DNA of 64,000 nucleotides from Actinomycetota bacterium. GTDB lineage: Bacteria; Actinomycetota; Acidimicrobiia; Acidimicrobiales; Ilumatobacteraceae. A program made the position numbers and the translations under genes. The stretch is from contig CP064997.1 in NCBI GenBank assembly GCA_016700055.1, positions 62,001 to 126,000 of the forward strand, given 5' to 3'. The notes beneath the pieces are model-generated. The model was not told the DNA's origin. It was given only the letters and a program-made list of their open reading frames with translations, and ran no database searches. Numbering within the stretch: the first letter of the stretch is position 1; each line of letters opens with the position of its first letter. Shown one piece after another: positions 33,481-42,510 of the stretch.

Positions 33481-34393
33481 AGCGCGCCCGCCAGACGGGC
33501 GCGGCGGGGTCTCCCCGCCACCATTGCAGGCGGCGTTCGGCCTCTACCGCATCGGCCGGGTCGAGCCGCGCCGCGCGCAGACGCATGGAGGTCGCGGCGA
33601 CCAGGCGCAGCTCGGCCAGCGCCACAGCCACGTCGTCGTCGCGCAGTGTCTCGCCGTACCCGGTGGCGAACGCCTCGTAGGCGCCCGGCTCTCCACCCCA
33701 TCGCTCGTGCCACATCAGGAGAGGCGCGTGATCCCACCCGGGCGGGCCGAGGCACAGCAGATCCCAGTCGCCGAGCACCGGCCCGGCGTCGTCGGTCAAG
33801 ACGTTGCCCGGGTGCACGTCCCCGTGACAGACGACGAGCCCGGCCCGGCGAGCGCGCTCGGGCCACCCGGCGTGGCGCTCGATGCAGGCCGTGATCGCGC
33901 GGCGGGAGGAGTCGTCGAGCAGGTCGTCCACCTCGGCCAGCAGTCGGGTGTGGTCCCACCACGGAAACGAGCCGCACCACGGCAACGGGTGCAGCTTGCC
34001 CACCCGATTCACGTCGATGCGGTGCACGGCGCGCACCATCGCGCCTACCCGTTCGTAGTCGACGGAGCGGGTCGGGTCGTGGTCGATCCGCTCCCACGCG
34101 GTGATCGTCAGCCCCCCTTCGGCGTGCACCACCTCGCGGCGAGCGGGCCGGGCGACGCGCACGCCCTCGGTGGCGAGCAGGTCGGCAAGGGCGATGGTGC
34201 ACGACGGGTCGGCGGTCGGTCGGCTCACGCGGAGCACCACGTCGCCGGCCACGAACACGCCGTTCATCCCCACCCGCACGAGCTCAGGCTCGGGTAGCCC
34301 CCAACGCGCGGCGCCGAGCGTGGCCGCGACCACGGCGAGCTCCGCGTCGGGTGGTTCGACGACGAGCGGCAGCACCTCCCGAGGCGAGGTCAT
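33479..34393 (-). CDS. APH-type phosphotransferase
   Basis: 304-residue kinase-fold protein of the aminoglycoside phosphotransferase/choline kinase family. The catalytic loop is VVCHGDVHPGNVL and the metal-binding segment is VLGDWDLLCLGPPGWDH. The acceptor is unknown; nothing suggests antibiotic resistance. The ATG overlaps the glcE stop by ATGA, so it is expressed with glcD-glcE. Confidence 0.88.
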   Translation of the reverse strand: MTSPREVLPLVVEPPDAELAVVAATLGAARWGLPEPELVRVGMNGVFVAGDVVLRVSRPTADPSCTIALADLLATEGVRVARPARREVVHAEGGLTITAWERIDHDPTRSVDYERVGAMVRAVHRIDVNRVGKLHPLPWCGSFPWWDHTRLLAEVDDLLDDSSRRAITACIERHAGWPERARRAGLVVCHGDVHPGNVLTDDAGPVLGDWDLLCLGPPGWDHAPLLMWHERWGGEPGAYEAFATGYGETLRDDDVAVALAELRLVAATSMRLRAARLDPADAVEAERRLQWWRGDPAAPVWRAR

Positions 34394-35349
34394 CGCCGAG
34401 ACGGCACGGGTCCGGCAGCGAACAGATCGATGCCCGGGTTCAGGCGGTGCCACGGGTCGAGCTCGTCCTTGATCCTCTCGTTCAGCGTGCGTACGACGGG
34501 GTCTACCTCTCGGGGCGGCGCGGGGTGCTCGTGATGGACGATGCCGACCCCCACCTCGGCCACATAGCGCCCCGTGCCGGCGAGGGTGCCGATCTGTCTC
34601 GGCGGGATCGACCAACGGCCACCGGCGGGCAGCGGTGGTGGGCCGTCGCACTCGACGAGGCCGCTGCCGCGGGCGAGCGCGGCGATGTCATCGGCGTGAC
34701 CCTCGAGCAGCACCCACGCCGTGGAACCGTCCCACAGCACCGACGCCGGGCGGTGCAGGCGCGCGAGCAGGTCGGACGGCGTCTCCGAGGGTGTCGAGTA
34801 CCACTTCGCCACCGGCGGCAGCGGGCGGGTGCGCAGGATCACCTCGCCAATGAAGCCGAGCGTCCCCCAGGAGCCGACGAGCACCCGGCACAGGTCGAAG
34901 CCGCTGACGTTCTTCACCGTCGGTCCCCCGGCCTTCACCACCTCGCCGGCGGCACTCACGTAGCGGGCCTGCAGCAGCGCGTCGCGCAGGGGCCCGTGGC
35001 CGAGGCGGGTGAGCGCCGAGCTGCCGGCGGCGAGTGCTCCGCCGACGGTGCCGCCCGCGGGCAGCGCACCCACCCGCTGGCCCCGCTCGGCCAGCGTTGC
35101 GGCGAGCACGTCCACCGGGGTGCCCGCCCCACAGCACACGGTCATCTCCGCCGGCTCGAACCAGGCGATGCCGCCCGGCGCGTGCACCGTGCGCACCCCC
35201 GGCGGAGCGCCACCTCGGGTCCCGGCTCCGGCGATCGCCACCTCACCGGCGTCGCGCCCGCCGACCTCGGCAGCGAACCGTTCCAGGTCGATCTGGCCGG
35301 CGCTCACACCGTCCACGTCCATACCGTCCACGTCACCACCCTCCGTCAC
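34390..35349 (-). CDS. glcE: Glycolate oxidase FAD-binding subunit GlcE
   Basis: 319-residue half-size FAD-binding protein related to GlcD. It has the PCMH-type FAD motifs GALPAGGTVGGALAAGSSA and VKNVSGFDLCRVLVGSWGTL. The N-terminus is acidic and Gly-rich, and the GTG start overlaps the glcD stop as GTGA. The family's usual length is 350-370, so it is slightly short. It forms a complex with GlcD and GlcF to oxidise glycolate to glyoxylate. Confidence 0.85.
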   Translation of the reverse strand: MTEGGDVDGMDVDGVSAGQIDLERFAAEVGGRDAGEVAIAGAGTRGGAPPGVRTVHAPGGIAWFEPAEMTVCCGAGTPVDVLAATLAERGQRVGALPAGGTVGGALAAGSSALTRLGHGPLRDALLQARYVSAAGEVVKAGGPTVKNVSGFDLCRVLVGSWGTLGFIGEVILRTRPLPPVAKWYSTPSETPSDLLARLHRPASVLWDGSTAWVLLEGHADDIAALARGSGLVECDGPPPLPAGGRWSIPPRQIGTLAGTGRYVAEVGVGIVHHEHPAPPREVDPVVRTLNERIKDELDPWHRLNPGIDLFAAGPVPSRR

Positions 35350-36770
35350 ACCCAGGCCCCGTGCGGGACGTGCTGGATGTCGCTGCACGACGCCGGGCTG
35401 GGCAGCACCTTGTGCGGGTTCGCGAGCCCCGCCGGATCGAACGCGCGGCGCAGCGCGGCCTGCGCCGCGAGGTCGGCGGGGCCGAACATCAGCGGCATGT
35501 AGTCGCGCTTCTCCAGCCCGATGCCGTGCTCCCCCGACAGCACCCCACCGGCGGCGACGCTCACCCTCACGATCTCGTCCCCGGCGGCGTACACGCGCTC
35601 CATCACCCCCGGTTCGCGCTTGTCGTAGAGCAGCAACGGGTGCAGGTTCCCGTCGCCGGCGTGGAACACGTTCATCACCATCAGCAGGTGCCGGGCGGCG
35701 ATCTCGTACACCTGCGCGAGCACCTCGGGCAGCTTGTGCCGCGGCACCACCGTGTCGTGCAGGTAGTAGTTCGGCTGCAACCTGGCGATGGCGCCGAACG
35801 CCGACTTGCGGCCCTTCCACAGGAGTGCCCGCTCGGCCTCGTCTGCCGCCACGCGAACGCTGCGCGCTCCGTGGGCGCGCGCGATCTCCACCACCCTCGC
35901 CGACTCCGCGTCCACGCCGTGGGGTTGGCCGGTCACCTCGACCAGCAGCACCGTGGCGGCATCGACGGGCAGGCCGGCGTGGACGAACTCCTCGACAGCC
36001 CTGATGCAGAGGGCGTCCATCATCTCGAGCGCTGCCGGGAGGATGCCGGCCGCGATCACGGCGCTGACGGTCGACGCCCCGGCATCGACGGAGTCGAAGT
36101 CCATCAGCATCGTGTTCACCGCCGGCGGGTTCGGGGTGAGGCGTACGCAGATCTTCGTCGCCACGCCGAACATCCCCTCGCTGCCGACGAACGCGCCACG
36201 CAGGTCGAGCCCGTCGGGCTCGGGCGCCTCGCCGGCGAGCAACGCCAGGCTGCCGTCGGGCAGCACCACCTCCACCCCGAGCACGTGCGCCGAGGTGACG
36301 CCGTCGGCGAGGCAGTGCGGCCCGCCGGAGTTGTTGGCGACGTTGCCACCGATCGAGCAGCTCTGCTGGCTCGACGGGTCGGGCGCGAAGTGCAGCCCGT
36401 GCGCAGCAACCGCCCGGGTGAGGTCGAGGTTGAGCACCCCCGGCTCGACCCATGCCAGCCGGTTCTCGACGTCGACCGAGAGCACGCGGTCCATCTTGGT
36501 GAGCGAGATCACGAGGGCGCCGTCGAGCGGGGTGGCGCCGCCGGCCAGCCCGGTGCCCGAACCTCGGGGGACGAACGCCACGCCGTGGCGCACCGCTGCC
36601 CGCACGCAGGCCTGCACCTCGGCGGTGGTCTCGGGGAGCGCGACGACGGACGCCGAACCCTCGATGTTCGAGGCATCGCGGCGGTACAGGCCGAGCTCGG
36701 ACGGCCCGGTGCGGACCCGCTGCGGTGTCAGCTCGCGGCGCAGCTCGGCGACCAGAGCGTCGACCGGCAC
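35346..36770 (-). CDS. glcD: Glycolate oxidase subunit GlcD (FAD-linked)
   Basis: 474-residue catalytic subunit. The FAD-binding domain has FVPRGSGTGLAGGATPLDGALV, SIGGNVANNSGGPHCLADGVT and AFVGSEGMFGVATKI; the C-terminal substrate domain has the His-rich NVFHAGDGNLHPLLLYDKREP and SGEHGIGLEKRDYM. D-lactate or other 2-hydroxyacid dehydrogenases are close relatives, but the neighbouring glcE favours glycolate. The GTG start is preceded by a GAGGAG site. Confidence 0.9.
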   Translation of the reverse strand: MPVDALVAELRRELTPQRVRTGPSELGLYRRDASNIEGSASVVALPETTAEVQACVRAAVRHGVAFVPRGSGTGLAGGATPLDGALVISLTKMDRVLSVDVENRLAWVEPGVLNLDLTRAVAAHGLHFAPDPSSQQSCSIGGNVANNSGGPHCLADGVTSAHVLGVEVVLPDGSLALLAGEAPEPDGLDLRGAFVGSEGMFGVATKICVRLTPNPPAVNTMLMDFDSVDAGASTVSAVIAAGILPAALEMMDALCIRAVEEFVHAGLPVDAATVLLVEVTGQPHGVDAESARVVEIARAHGARSVRVAADEAERALLWKGRKSAFGAIARLQPNYYLHDTVVPRHKLPEVLAQVYEIAARHLLMVMNVFHAGDGNLHPLLLYDKREPGVMERVYAAGDEIVRVSVAAGGVLSGEHGIGLEKRDYMPLMFGPADLAAQAALRRAFDPAGLANPHKVLPSPASCSDIQHVPHGAWV

Positions 36771-36779
36771 CGTTGCTCC

Positions 36780-37148
36780 TCAGCGGACGTGGCGGCGCCG
36801 GCGTGTGCTGGGACGCTCGCCGTTCGCCTGGCGCAGCACCACCACCCGCCCCGGTTCCACAGGACGGCCGTCGAACATCAAGCGATCTCCGGGCAGCAGC
36901 TCCGGGGCGAGGGTCTCGGTCCCGTCGCGCACTGCGCGCAGGTCGGCCTCCTTCTCGCGGGCCGCGTCACGTCCCTCGCGCACGGCGTCGGCGAGGTCAC
37001 CGATGCGGTCCTTCGCCCGTCCGACGACCGACGCAGCCACGTTCGACGGCGCGAGGTGGGCAGCGGTGGCCCTGACCTTGCGCTTCGCGTACCCCACACC
37101 GGCGGCTCCGGCGACGGCGCCGGACACGAACCACGTCACGCGCCTCAT
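36780..37148 (-). CDS. Small protein of unknown function with an N-terminal membrane segment
   Basis: 122 residues: a Gly/Ala-rich hydrophobic N-terminus (TWFVSGAVAGAAGVGYA), a charged helical middle (about 40-80), and an arginine-rich C-terminus (STRRRRHVR). The ATG overlaps the stop of the preceding gene by ATGA, and glcD begins 10 bases after it. I recognise no family; linkage with rarA and alaS-type genes is known for such proteins in actinobacteria. Confidence 0.6.
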   Translation of the reverse strand: MRRVTWFVSGAVAGAAGVGYAKRKVRATAAHLAPSNVAASVVGRAKDRIGDLADAVREGRDAAREKEADLRAVRDGTETLAPELLPGDRLMFDGRPVEPGRVVVLRQANGERPSTRRRRHVR

Positions 37149-37606
37149 CGCCGGCGCGCCCTGCGGCTCGACCGGTGGTCGGTGTCGAGCTCGTACGAGC
37201 CCGGCCGGAGCGCTCGGCGCTGCTCGCGCTGCTGCGAGCGGCGCAGCCGGCGTGCCGCCCGGCCGGTGCCGGTGGCGAGCGCCGTCGCCTTGATCACCGG
37301 GACCGAGAACGCCACCCGCGCCACCCGGCCACCGCCGGCGACGGCGTCGGAGATGGCCTCGGCTGAGCCGAGCACCCGGTCGAAGCGCTCGAGGTCGTCA
37401 CGGGCCTCGAGCACCACCGAACGGGCCTCGTCGGTGGTCGAGCGCATGTCGGCCAGCAGCGGGCGGGTCTCGGCGCGCAGGTCACGCACCTCTTCGCGCA
37501 AGGAGCCCAACGTGTCGAGCACCCGCATCAGCACCACGATCAACGCGGCGAAGCCGACGCTGCACAGCACCGCGGCGAGCAGCACCGCCAGCTCTCCCGC
37601 CGTCAT
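37145..37606 (-). CDS. DUF948-like membrane-anchored coiled-coil protein
   Basis: 153 residues with one N-terminal membrane helix (about 6-28), then a coiled coil with heptad-like spacing (VLDTLGSLREEVRDLRAETR and onward to about 80), and a basic tail. This fits the DUF948 type, whose role is unknown. It overlaps rarA at its start (ATGA) and the next small gene at its end. Confidence 0.7.
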   Translation of the reverse strand: MTAGELAVLLAAVLCSVGFAALIVVLMRVLDTLGSLREEVRDLRAETRPLLADMRSTTDEARSVVLEARDDLERFDRVLGSAEAISDAVAGGGRVARVAFSVPVIKATALATGTGRAARRLRRSQQREQRRALRPGSYELDTDHRSSRRARRR

Positions 37607-38886
37607 CGCTTCTGCTCGTCCATGCGTGAGCGCACCTCCTGCTCGTTGCCGTGCTCGCTCGGCTCGTACCAGCGCCGCCCGACGAGGTTGTCGGGCAGGT
37701 ACTGCTGGGGCACCCAGCCTCGCGGGTCGTCATGAGGGTACTCGTAACCCGCTCCGTGGCCGAGCGTGCGCGCCCCCTGGTAGTGCGCGTCGCGCAGATG
37801 CGCCGGCACCTCGCCGGCGGCCCCCTCGCGCACCTCGGCGCGGGCGTTCCAGATGGCCAGCGCCACCCGGTTGCTCTTCGGCGCTGACGCCAGGTGGATG
37901 GCCGCCTGGGCCAGGTTGAGCTGCGCCTCGGGGAGCCCGACGTGCTCCACCGCGTGGGCCGCGGCGACGGCGACGAGCAGAGCCTCCGGATCGGCCATGC
38001 CGACGTCCTCGCTGGCCAGGATCACCATCCGCCGGGCGATGAAGCGGGCGTCCTCCCCGGCTTCGAGCATTCGGGCCAGCCAGTAGACGGCCGCGTCGGC
38101 GTCGCTGCCGCGCATGCTCTTGATGAACGCGCTGACGACGTCGTAGTGGTCGTCGCGCCCGTAGCGCAGCGCGCTCGTGCCGAGGGCGGCCTCGACGTGA
38201 TCGACCTCGACGGTCGGCGCGGGACGGGCGAGCGCGCCCGCCACCTCGAGCGAGGTGAGCACCTGGCGACCGTCGCCGTTGGATCGCTCGACGAGCAGCG
38301 CCTTGGCCTGCGCCGTGGCGTCCATCGCCTCGGCGGCGAGCCCGCGCTCGACCAGCTCGGCGATGGCGGCCGCGTCGAGTGGCTCCAGGCGGAACAAGGT
38401 GCTGCGGCTGCGCAGCGGCGGGTTCACCTCGAAGAACGGGTTCTCCGTGGTGGCCCCGATCAGCGTCAAGGTGCCGTCCTCCACCGCGGGCAGCAGCGCG
38501 TCTTGCTGGGCCTTCGAGAAGCGATGGATCTCGTCGAGGAAGAGGATCGTGCCCCGACCGTGTTCGCCGAGGCGTTGGCGGGCACGCTCGATCACCTCAC
38601 GCACGTCCTTCACCCCGGCCGTGACCGCCGAGAGCTGCTCGAACGCCCGGTGGGTGGTGCCGGCGACGGCGAGCGCCAGCGTCGTCTTGCCGGTGCCGGG
38701 CGGGCCCCAGAAGATCGCCGAGGTCAAGCGATCCTGCTCCACCAGGCGGCGCAGGGGCCGGCCGGGGCCGACGAGGTGGTCCTGGCCGACGACCTCGTCG
38801 ATCGTGCGTGGGCGCAACCGCGCGGCGAGAGGAGCCTGGGAGCGGAGCCGCTGCTCGGCGGCGGCCGAGAACAGGTCGTCTGCCAT
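37603..38886 (-). CDS. rarA: Replication-associated recombination protein RarA (MgsA)
   Basis: AAA+ ATPase of the clamp-loader type that acts at stalled replication forks. The 427-residue protein opens [20 protein letters not shown] and has Walker [10 protein letters not shown], Walker [17 protein letters not shown], and the [18 protein letters not shown] sensor region. The C-terminal tetramerisation part ([19 protein letters not shown]) is complete. It starts 5 bases after the Nudix gene stop. Confidence 0.95.
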   Translation of the reverse strand: MADDLFSAAAEQRLRSQAPLAARLRPRTIDEVVGQDHLVGPGRPLRRLVEQDRLTSAIFWGPPGTGKTTLALAVAGTTHRAFEQLSAVTAGVKDVREVIERARQRLGEHGRGTILFLDEIHRFSKAQQDALLPAVEDGTLTLIGATTENPFFEVNPPLRSRSTLFRLEPLDAAAIAELVERGLAAEAMDATAQAKALLVERSNGDGRQVLTSLEVAGALARPAPTVEVDHVEAALGTSALRYGRDDHYDVVSAFIKSMRGSDADAAVYWLARMLEAGEDARFIARRMVILASEDVGMADPEALLVAVAAAHAVEHVGLPEAQLNLAQAAIHLASAPKSNRVALAIWNARAEVREGAAGEVPAHLRDAHYQGARTLGHGAGYEYPHDDPRGWVPQQYLPDNLVGRRWYEPSEHGNEQEVRSRMDEQKR

Positions 38887-38891
38887 CGGGC

Positions 38892-39344
38892 CTAGAGCGT
38901 CCCGAGCACTCGGTCGTAGGCCGCGCGGCGGAACTCGGGCACGTGGTCGACCAGCCACGCCGGCTCGACCCAGCGGACGTCGACGAACTCCTTGCCGTCC
39001 GGGCGGGGCGCCACCTCGGCAGACCTCGCGTCGAACAGGAACCAGCGCTGCACCTGGCCCCTGCGCTTGCCATCGCGGCGATCGGCGGCCCGGACCTCGG
39101 CGGGCCACTCGTAGGCCACCCATTCCGGGTACTCAGCGCGTTGTTCGACCTCGTTCGGCCCGAGACCGGTTTCTTCCCCCAGTTCCCGCCAGGCGCCCTC
39201 GATCGGCTCCTCGCCGAGCAGCAGGCCGCCCTGGGGCAGCTGCCACTGACCGCGTTCGTCGGCACGCTCGAACGCGAGCACTCTGCGCAGGTCCGGATGC
39301 CGCACGACTACGACCACCCCGGCCCGGAAGTGCTGTGACCCCAT
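38892..39344 (-). CDS. Nudix hydrolase, RppH-like
   Basis: 150 residues with a Nudix box [20 protein letters not shown], a preceding QWQLPQ and a later WVAYEWP. Together these match RNA 5'-pyrophosphohydrolase or diadenosine-polyphosphate hydrolase types. The ATG at 39344 (MGSQHFRAG) was chosen over one 36 bases upstream because a TACGGT hexamer lies 9 bases before it and the longer form would run up to the terminator-like repeat. Confidence 0.85.
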   Translation of the reverse strand: MGSQHFRAGVVVVVRHPDLRRVLAFERADERGQWQLPQGGLLLGEEPIEGAWRELGEETGLGPNEVEQRAEYPEWVAYEWPAEVRAADRRDGKRRGQVQRWFLFDARSAEVAPRPDGKEFVDVRWVEPAWLVDHVPEFRRAAYDRVLGTL

Positions 39345-39353
39345 CGGCCAGCG

Positions 39354-39359
39354 ACCGTA
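39354..39359 (-). promoter_or_regulatory. Candidate -10 box for the Nudix-rarA run
   Basis: TACGGT ends 9 bases before the ATG at 39344 and lies just past the inverted repeat that follows aspS, so it would restart transcription after termination. Confidence 0.45.
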
Positions 39360-39379
39360 GCGCCCCCGAACCCCCGTCA

Positions 39380-39447
39380 CTCCCCCAAGTTCTCGGTCGG
39401 ATCCGTCGCGCTATGCGTCACAAATCCGACCGAGAACGTGGGGGGAG
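39380..39447 (-). terminator. Long inverted repeat spanning the aspS stop
   Basis: Arms at 39380-39402 and 39424-39447 pair over 14 perfect bases (GTTCTCGGTCGGAT and its complement) plus a run of C/G pairs, with a 2-base mismatch between the two blocks. The 21-base loop holds the aspS stop codon and the 5' arm (minus strand) encodes the last residues of aspS. It is the strongest hairpin I found and probably ends the aspS transcript; it could also be a copy of a dispersed repeat. Confidence 0.65.
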
Positions 39448-41187
39448 CAGGCGCAGGCCGAGTTCGTCGAGCTGGCGGGGGTCGGCGGGGGTGGGTGCGC
39501 TCGTCATCGGATCGGATCCCGACTGGGTCTTCGGGAACGCGATCACCTCGCGGATGTTCTCCTCGCCGGCCAGGATCGCCACCAGGCGATCGAGCCCGAA
39601 CGCGAATCCGCCGTGGGGTGGGGCGCCGTAGACGAACGGACGCAGGAAGAAGCCGAACTTGCGGTCGGCCTCCTCGTCGGCGATCCCAAGCGATTGGAAG
39701 ACCCGCCGCTGCAGGTCGGGCTCGTGGATCCGGATGGACCCCGATCCGAGCTCCCACCCGTTCAGCACCAGGTCGTACGCGAGAGCGCGCACCGACAGCG
39801 GATCGCTCTCGAACTTGTCGAGGTCGTCGGGGTGCGGCATGCAGAACGGATGGTGGCCGGGCTTGGGCCGCCCGCTCTCGGCGTCGATGCCGACGAACAG
39901 CGGGAACTCGGTGACCCACACGTACGCCGGCTCGCCCTCGTAGACGGGAGGGCGGCCGAGATCGTTGCGCAGCTGGCCGAGTGCCTCGCACGTGGTCATC
40001 CACTCGTCGGCGACGATCAGCACAAGGTCCCCTGGTTCGACCGCCATACGCTCGGCCACAGCGGCCAGCTCGGTCTCGGAGAGGAACTTGGCCACCGGCG
40101 ACTCCAGCGCGCCGTCCGCCGAGACCTTCATCCACACGAGGCCCTTGGCCCCGATCGCCTTCGCCCGATCGGTCAGCCCGTCGAGCTTGTTGCGCCCGTA
40201 CTCCTCCGCCCGGCCAGCGGCGCGGATCCCCTTCACCGAGGCCGCGCCGGCAAAGGCCTTGAACTCGGTCGAGCCGAACACGTCGGTGAGCTCGACTAGC
40301 TCCATCCCGAACCGCAGGTCGGGCTTGTCGACGCCGTAGCGGTCCATCGCCTCGTGCCAGGTCATCCGCGCGATCTGCGCCGGACGCTCGCCCGTCACCG
40401 CCTCGGCCGCGGCCAGCACCGCCTCGCCGATCGCCTCCAGCACGTCGTCCTGCTCGACGAAGCTCATCTCCGCGTCGAGCTGCATGAACTCGTACTGGCG
40501 GTCAGCGCGCAGGTCCTCGTCGCGCAGGCAGCGGGCGATCTGGAAGTAGCGGTCGACACCGGCCACCATCAGCAGCTGCTTGAACAGCTGCGGGCTCTGC
40601 GGCAGGGCGTAGAACGAGCCGGGCTCCTTGCGCGACGGCACGAGGAACTCACGGGCACCCTCCGGGGTGGACGGCACGAGCATCGGCGTCTCCACCTCGA
40701 TGAACCCCTGGCGCTCCATCGCCGCGCGCACCGCCGAGTTGACCTTGGCCCGGATGCGCAGGTTGCGCTGCATGCGCTCGCGGCGCAGGTCGAGGTAGCG
40801 GTACTGCAGGCGGACCACCTCGTCGACGTCGTCGGCGCGAGCGTCGATCGGGAATGGAGGCACTTCGGCGCTGCGCAGCACCTCGACCTCGCACTCGCCC
40901 ACCTCGACCTGGCCCGTCGGCAGGTTGGCGTTGACCGTGCCCTCGGGCCGCTCCCGCACCACGCCGGTGATGCGCACCACGTACTCGCTGCGCACGTCGA
41001 CGGCGTTGTCGACCACGCACTGCACGATGCCGGAGTAGTCGCGCAGGTCGACGAACGCCAGCTTCTCACCGTGCTCACGCCGGCGGCCCACCCATCCGCA
41101 GATGCTGACGGTCTGCCCGATGTGTTCGGGGCGGAGCTCGCCGCACAGGTGGCTGCGCAGCGCGGTTCTGGACGGGGAAACGCTCAT
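39418..41187 (-). CDS. aspS: Aspartyl-tRNA synthetase
   Basis: 589-residue class II synthetase of bacterial type. The N-terminal OB domain has [23 protein letters not shown]; motif 2 is [23 protein letters not shown]; the GAD insertion follows; and motif 3 is [11 protein letters not shown]. Whether it also charges tRNA-Asn cannot be read directly. The last eight residues are encoded by one arm of the terminator-like repeat. hisS ends... upstream: aspS begins 10 bases after the hisS stop. Confidence 0.96.
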   Translation of the reverse strand: MSVSPSRTALRSHLCGELRPEHIGQTVSICGWVGRRREHGEKLAFVDLRDYSGIVQCVVDNAVDVRSEYVVRITGVVRERPEGTVNANLPTGQVEVGECEVEVLRSAEVPPFPIDARADDVDEVVRLQYRYLDLRRERMQRNLRIRAKVNSAVRAAMERQGFIEVETPMLVPSTPEGAREFLVPSRKEPGSFYALPQSPQLFKQLLMVAGVDRYFQIARCLRDEDLRADRQYEFMQLDAEMSFVEQDDVLEAIGEAVLAAAEAVTGERPAQIARMTWHEAMDRYGVDKPDLRFGMELVELTDVFGSTEFKAFAGAASVKGIRAAGRAEEYGRNKLDGLTDRAKAIGAKGLVWMKVSADGALESPVAKFLSETELAAVAERMAVEPGDLVLIVADEWMTTCEALGQLRNDLGRPPVYEGEPAYVWVTEFPLFVGIDAESGRPKPGHHPFCMPHPDDLDKFESDPLSVRALAYDLVLNGWELGSGSIRIHEPDLQRRVFQSLGIADEEADRKFGFFLRPFVYGAPPHGGFAFGLDRLVAILAGEENIREVIAFPKTQSGSDPMTSAPTPADPRQLDELGLRLLPPRSRSDL

Positions 41188-41197
41188 GTGAGGACCT

Positions 41198-42454
41198 TCA
41201 TCTGATTGCCTTCTTCACGGATTCGGCTAGGTCGCCGCGGGCGACTGAGACCTGCTCGCGGGATTCGCCGCGGAGCGGGCGCAGCACGGCGACACCCGCA
41301 GCGAGCTCGTCGGTGCCGACGATCACCGCGACCGCGGCGCCGCTGCGGCCGGCGGCCTTCATCTGCGCTTTCATGCTGCGGTTCTCGTAAGCGCGGTCGG
41401 CGCGCAAACCGGCGGCGCGCAGCTCGTCGGCCAGCACGAGCGCCTCGCGCCCGCCGGTGGTATCGACGACGAACACGTCGAGCTCGCCCGCCGCGACGGC
41501 GAAAACACCCTCGTCGTCGCAGGCCAAGAGAGTGCGGTCGAGCCCGATCGCGAAGCCGATTCCAGGCGTCGGCGGCCCGCCGAGATCTTCCACGAGGCCG
41601 TCGTAGCGACCACCCCCGCCGAGGGCGTTCTGCGCCGAGTCGAGCGTGCCCCCCTGGTACTCGAACGTCGTGCGGCGGTAGTAGTCCAGCCCGCGCACCA
41701 GGCTCGGCTCGATCACGAAGGGGATGCCGAGCGCACGGAGGCCGTCCTGCACGGCTGCGAAGTGAGCCGCCGCCTCGGCGCCGTAGAAGTCCGCAATGCG
41801 CGGGGCGTCGGCGATCGCCGGGGCGTCCTGCGCCCGCTTGGAGTCGAGCACGCGTAGGGGGTTGGTAGCGAGCGTCTGGCGTGACTCGGGGCTCAGCGAG
41901 TCGATCCGCGCCTCGAAGTGGCCGCGCAGCGCCGCGACGTAGCGCGCCCGGTCGTCGGGCTCGCCGAGCGAGTTGAGCAGCAACTTCACCTTGGTGAGCC
42001 CCAGCGCGGTGAAGAACTGCCACCCGAGCGCGATCACCTCGACGTCGAGGTACGGGTCGTCGGCGCCGAGCACCTCGATGCCGACCTGGTCGAACTGGCG
42101 GTATCGCCCTCGTTGGGGACGCTCGTACCGGAAGTTGGGCCCCGCGTACCAGACCTTCCACGGTGTCGGGGGGCGATTCTGGGTGAACGCCCTGCACACG
42201 CTGGCTGTCTGCTCCGGACGCAGGGCGACGTGACGCCCACCCTTGTCGACGAAGTCGTACATCTCCTTCTGGACGATCTCGGTGGCCTCGCCGATGCGGC
42301 TGAAGACACCGATGTCCTCGAGCAGCGGCGGGATCACCTGCCCGTACCCGGCGGGCTCGACGAGGTCCGCGAACGTCCCGACGAAGCTGCGCCAACGCCC
42401 CGACTCCGGCGGCAGGATGTCACGCATCCCGGGGCTGGTCTGGAACTCGGGCAC
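41198..42454 (-). CDS. hisS: Histidyl-tRNA synthetase
   Basis: 418-residue class II synthetase. Motif 1 region PGMRDILPPESGRW, motif 2 NFRYERPQRGRYRQFDQVG, histidine-binding LVRGLDYYRRTTFEY and GGGGRYDGL, and motif 3 GIGFAIGLDR are all present, followed by the anticodon-binding domain. The GTG start (VPEFQTSPGM) fits the family and follows a TAGCCT hexamer by 8 bases; upstream sequence in frame is not protein-like. Confidence 0.96.
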   Translation of the reverse strand: MPEFQTSPGMRDILPPESGRWRSFVGTFADLVEPAGYGQVIPPLLEDIGVFSRIGEATEIVQKEMYDFVDKGGRHVALRPEQTASVCRAFTQNRPPTPWKVWYAGPNFRYERPQRGRYRQFDQVGIEVLGADDPYLDVEVIALGWQFFTALGLTKVKLLLNSLGEPDDRARYVAALRGHFEARIDSLSPESRQTLATNPLRVLDSKRAQDAPAIADAPRIADFYGAEAAAHFAAVQDGLRALGIPFVIEPSLVRGLDYYRRTTFEYQGGTLDSAQNALGGGGRYDGLVEDLGGPPTPGIGFAIGLDRTLLACDDEGVFAVAAGELDVFVVDTTGGREALVLADELRAAGLRADRAYENRSMKAQMKAAGRSGAAVAVIVGTDELAAGVAVLRPLRGESREQVSVARGDLAESVKKAIR

Positions 42455-42462
42455 GGCTCGCC

Positions 42463-42468
42463 AGGCTA
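42463..42468 (-). promoter_or_regulatory. Candidate -10 box for hisS-aspS
   Basis: TAGCCT ends 8 bases before the hisS GTG, in the 56-base gap after rsh. Confidence 0.4.
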
Positions 42469-42510
42469 CCGGAGACCCGCCTCGGCGCCCGGCCCGCGCC
42501 CGGGCGGCCT

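Noticed and set aside
33479..34393. APH-type gene as an antibiotic-resistance determinant.
   Set aside because: The family includes many kinases of small metabolites; the gene is coupled to glcE and shows no mobile context.
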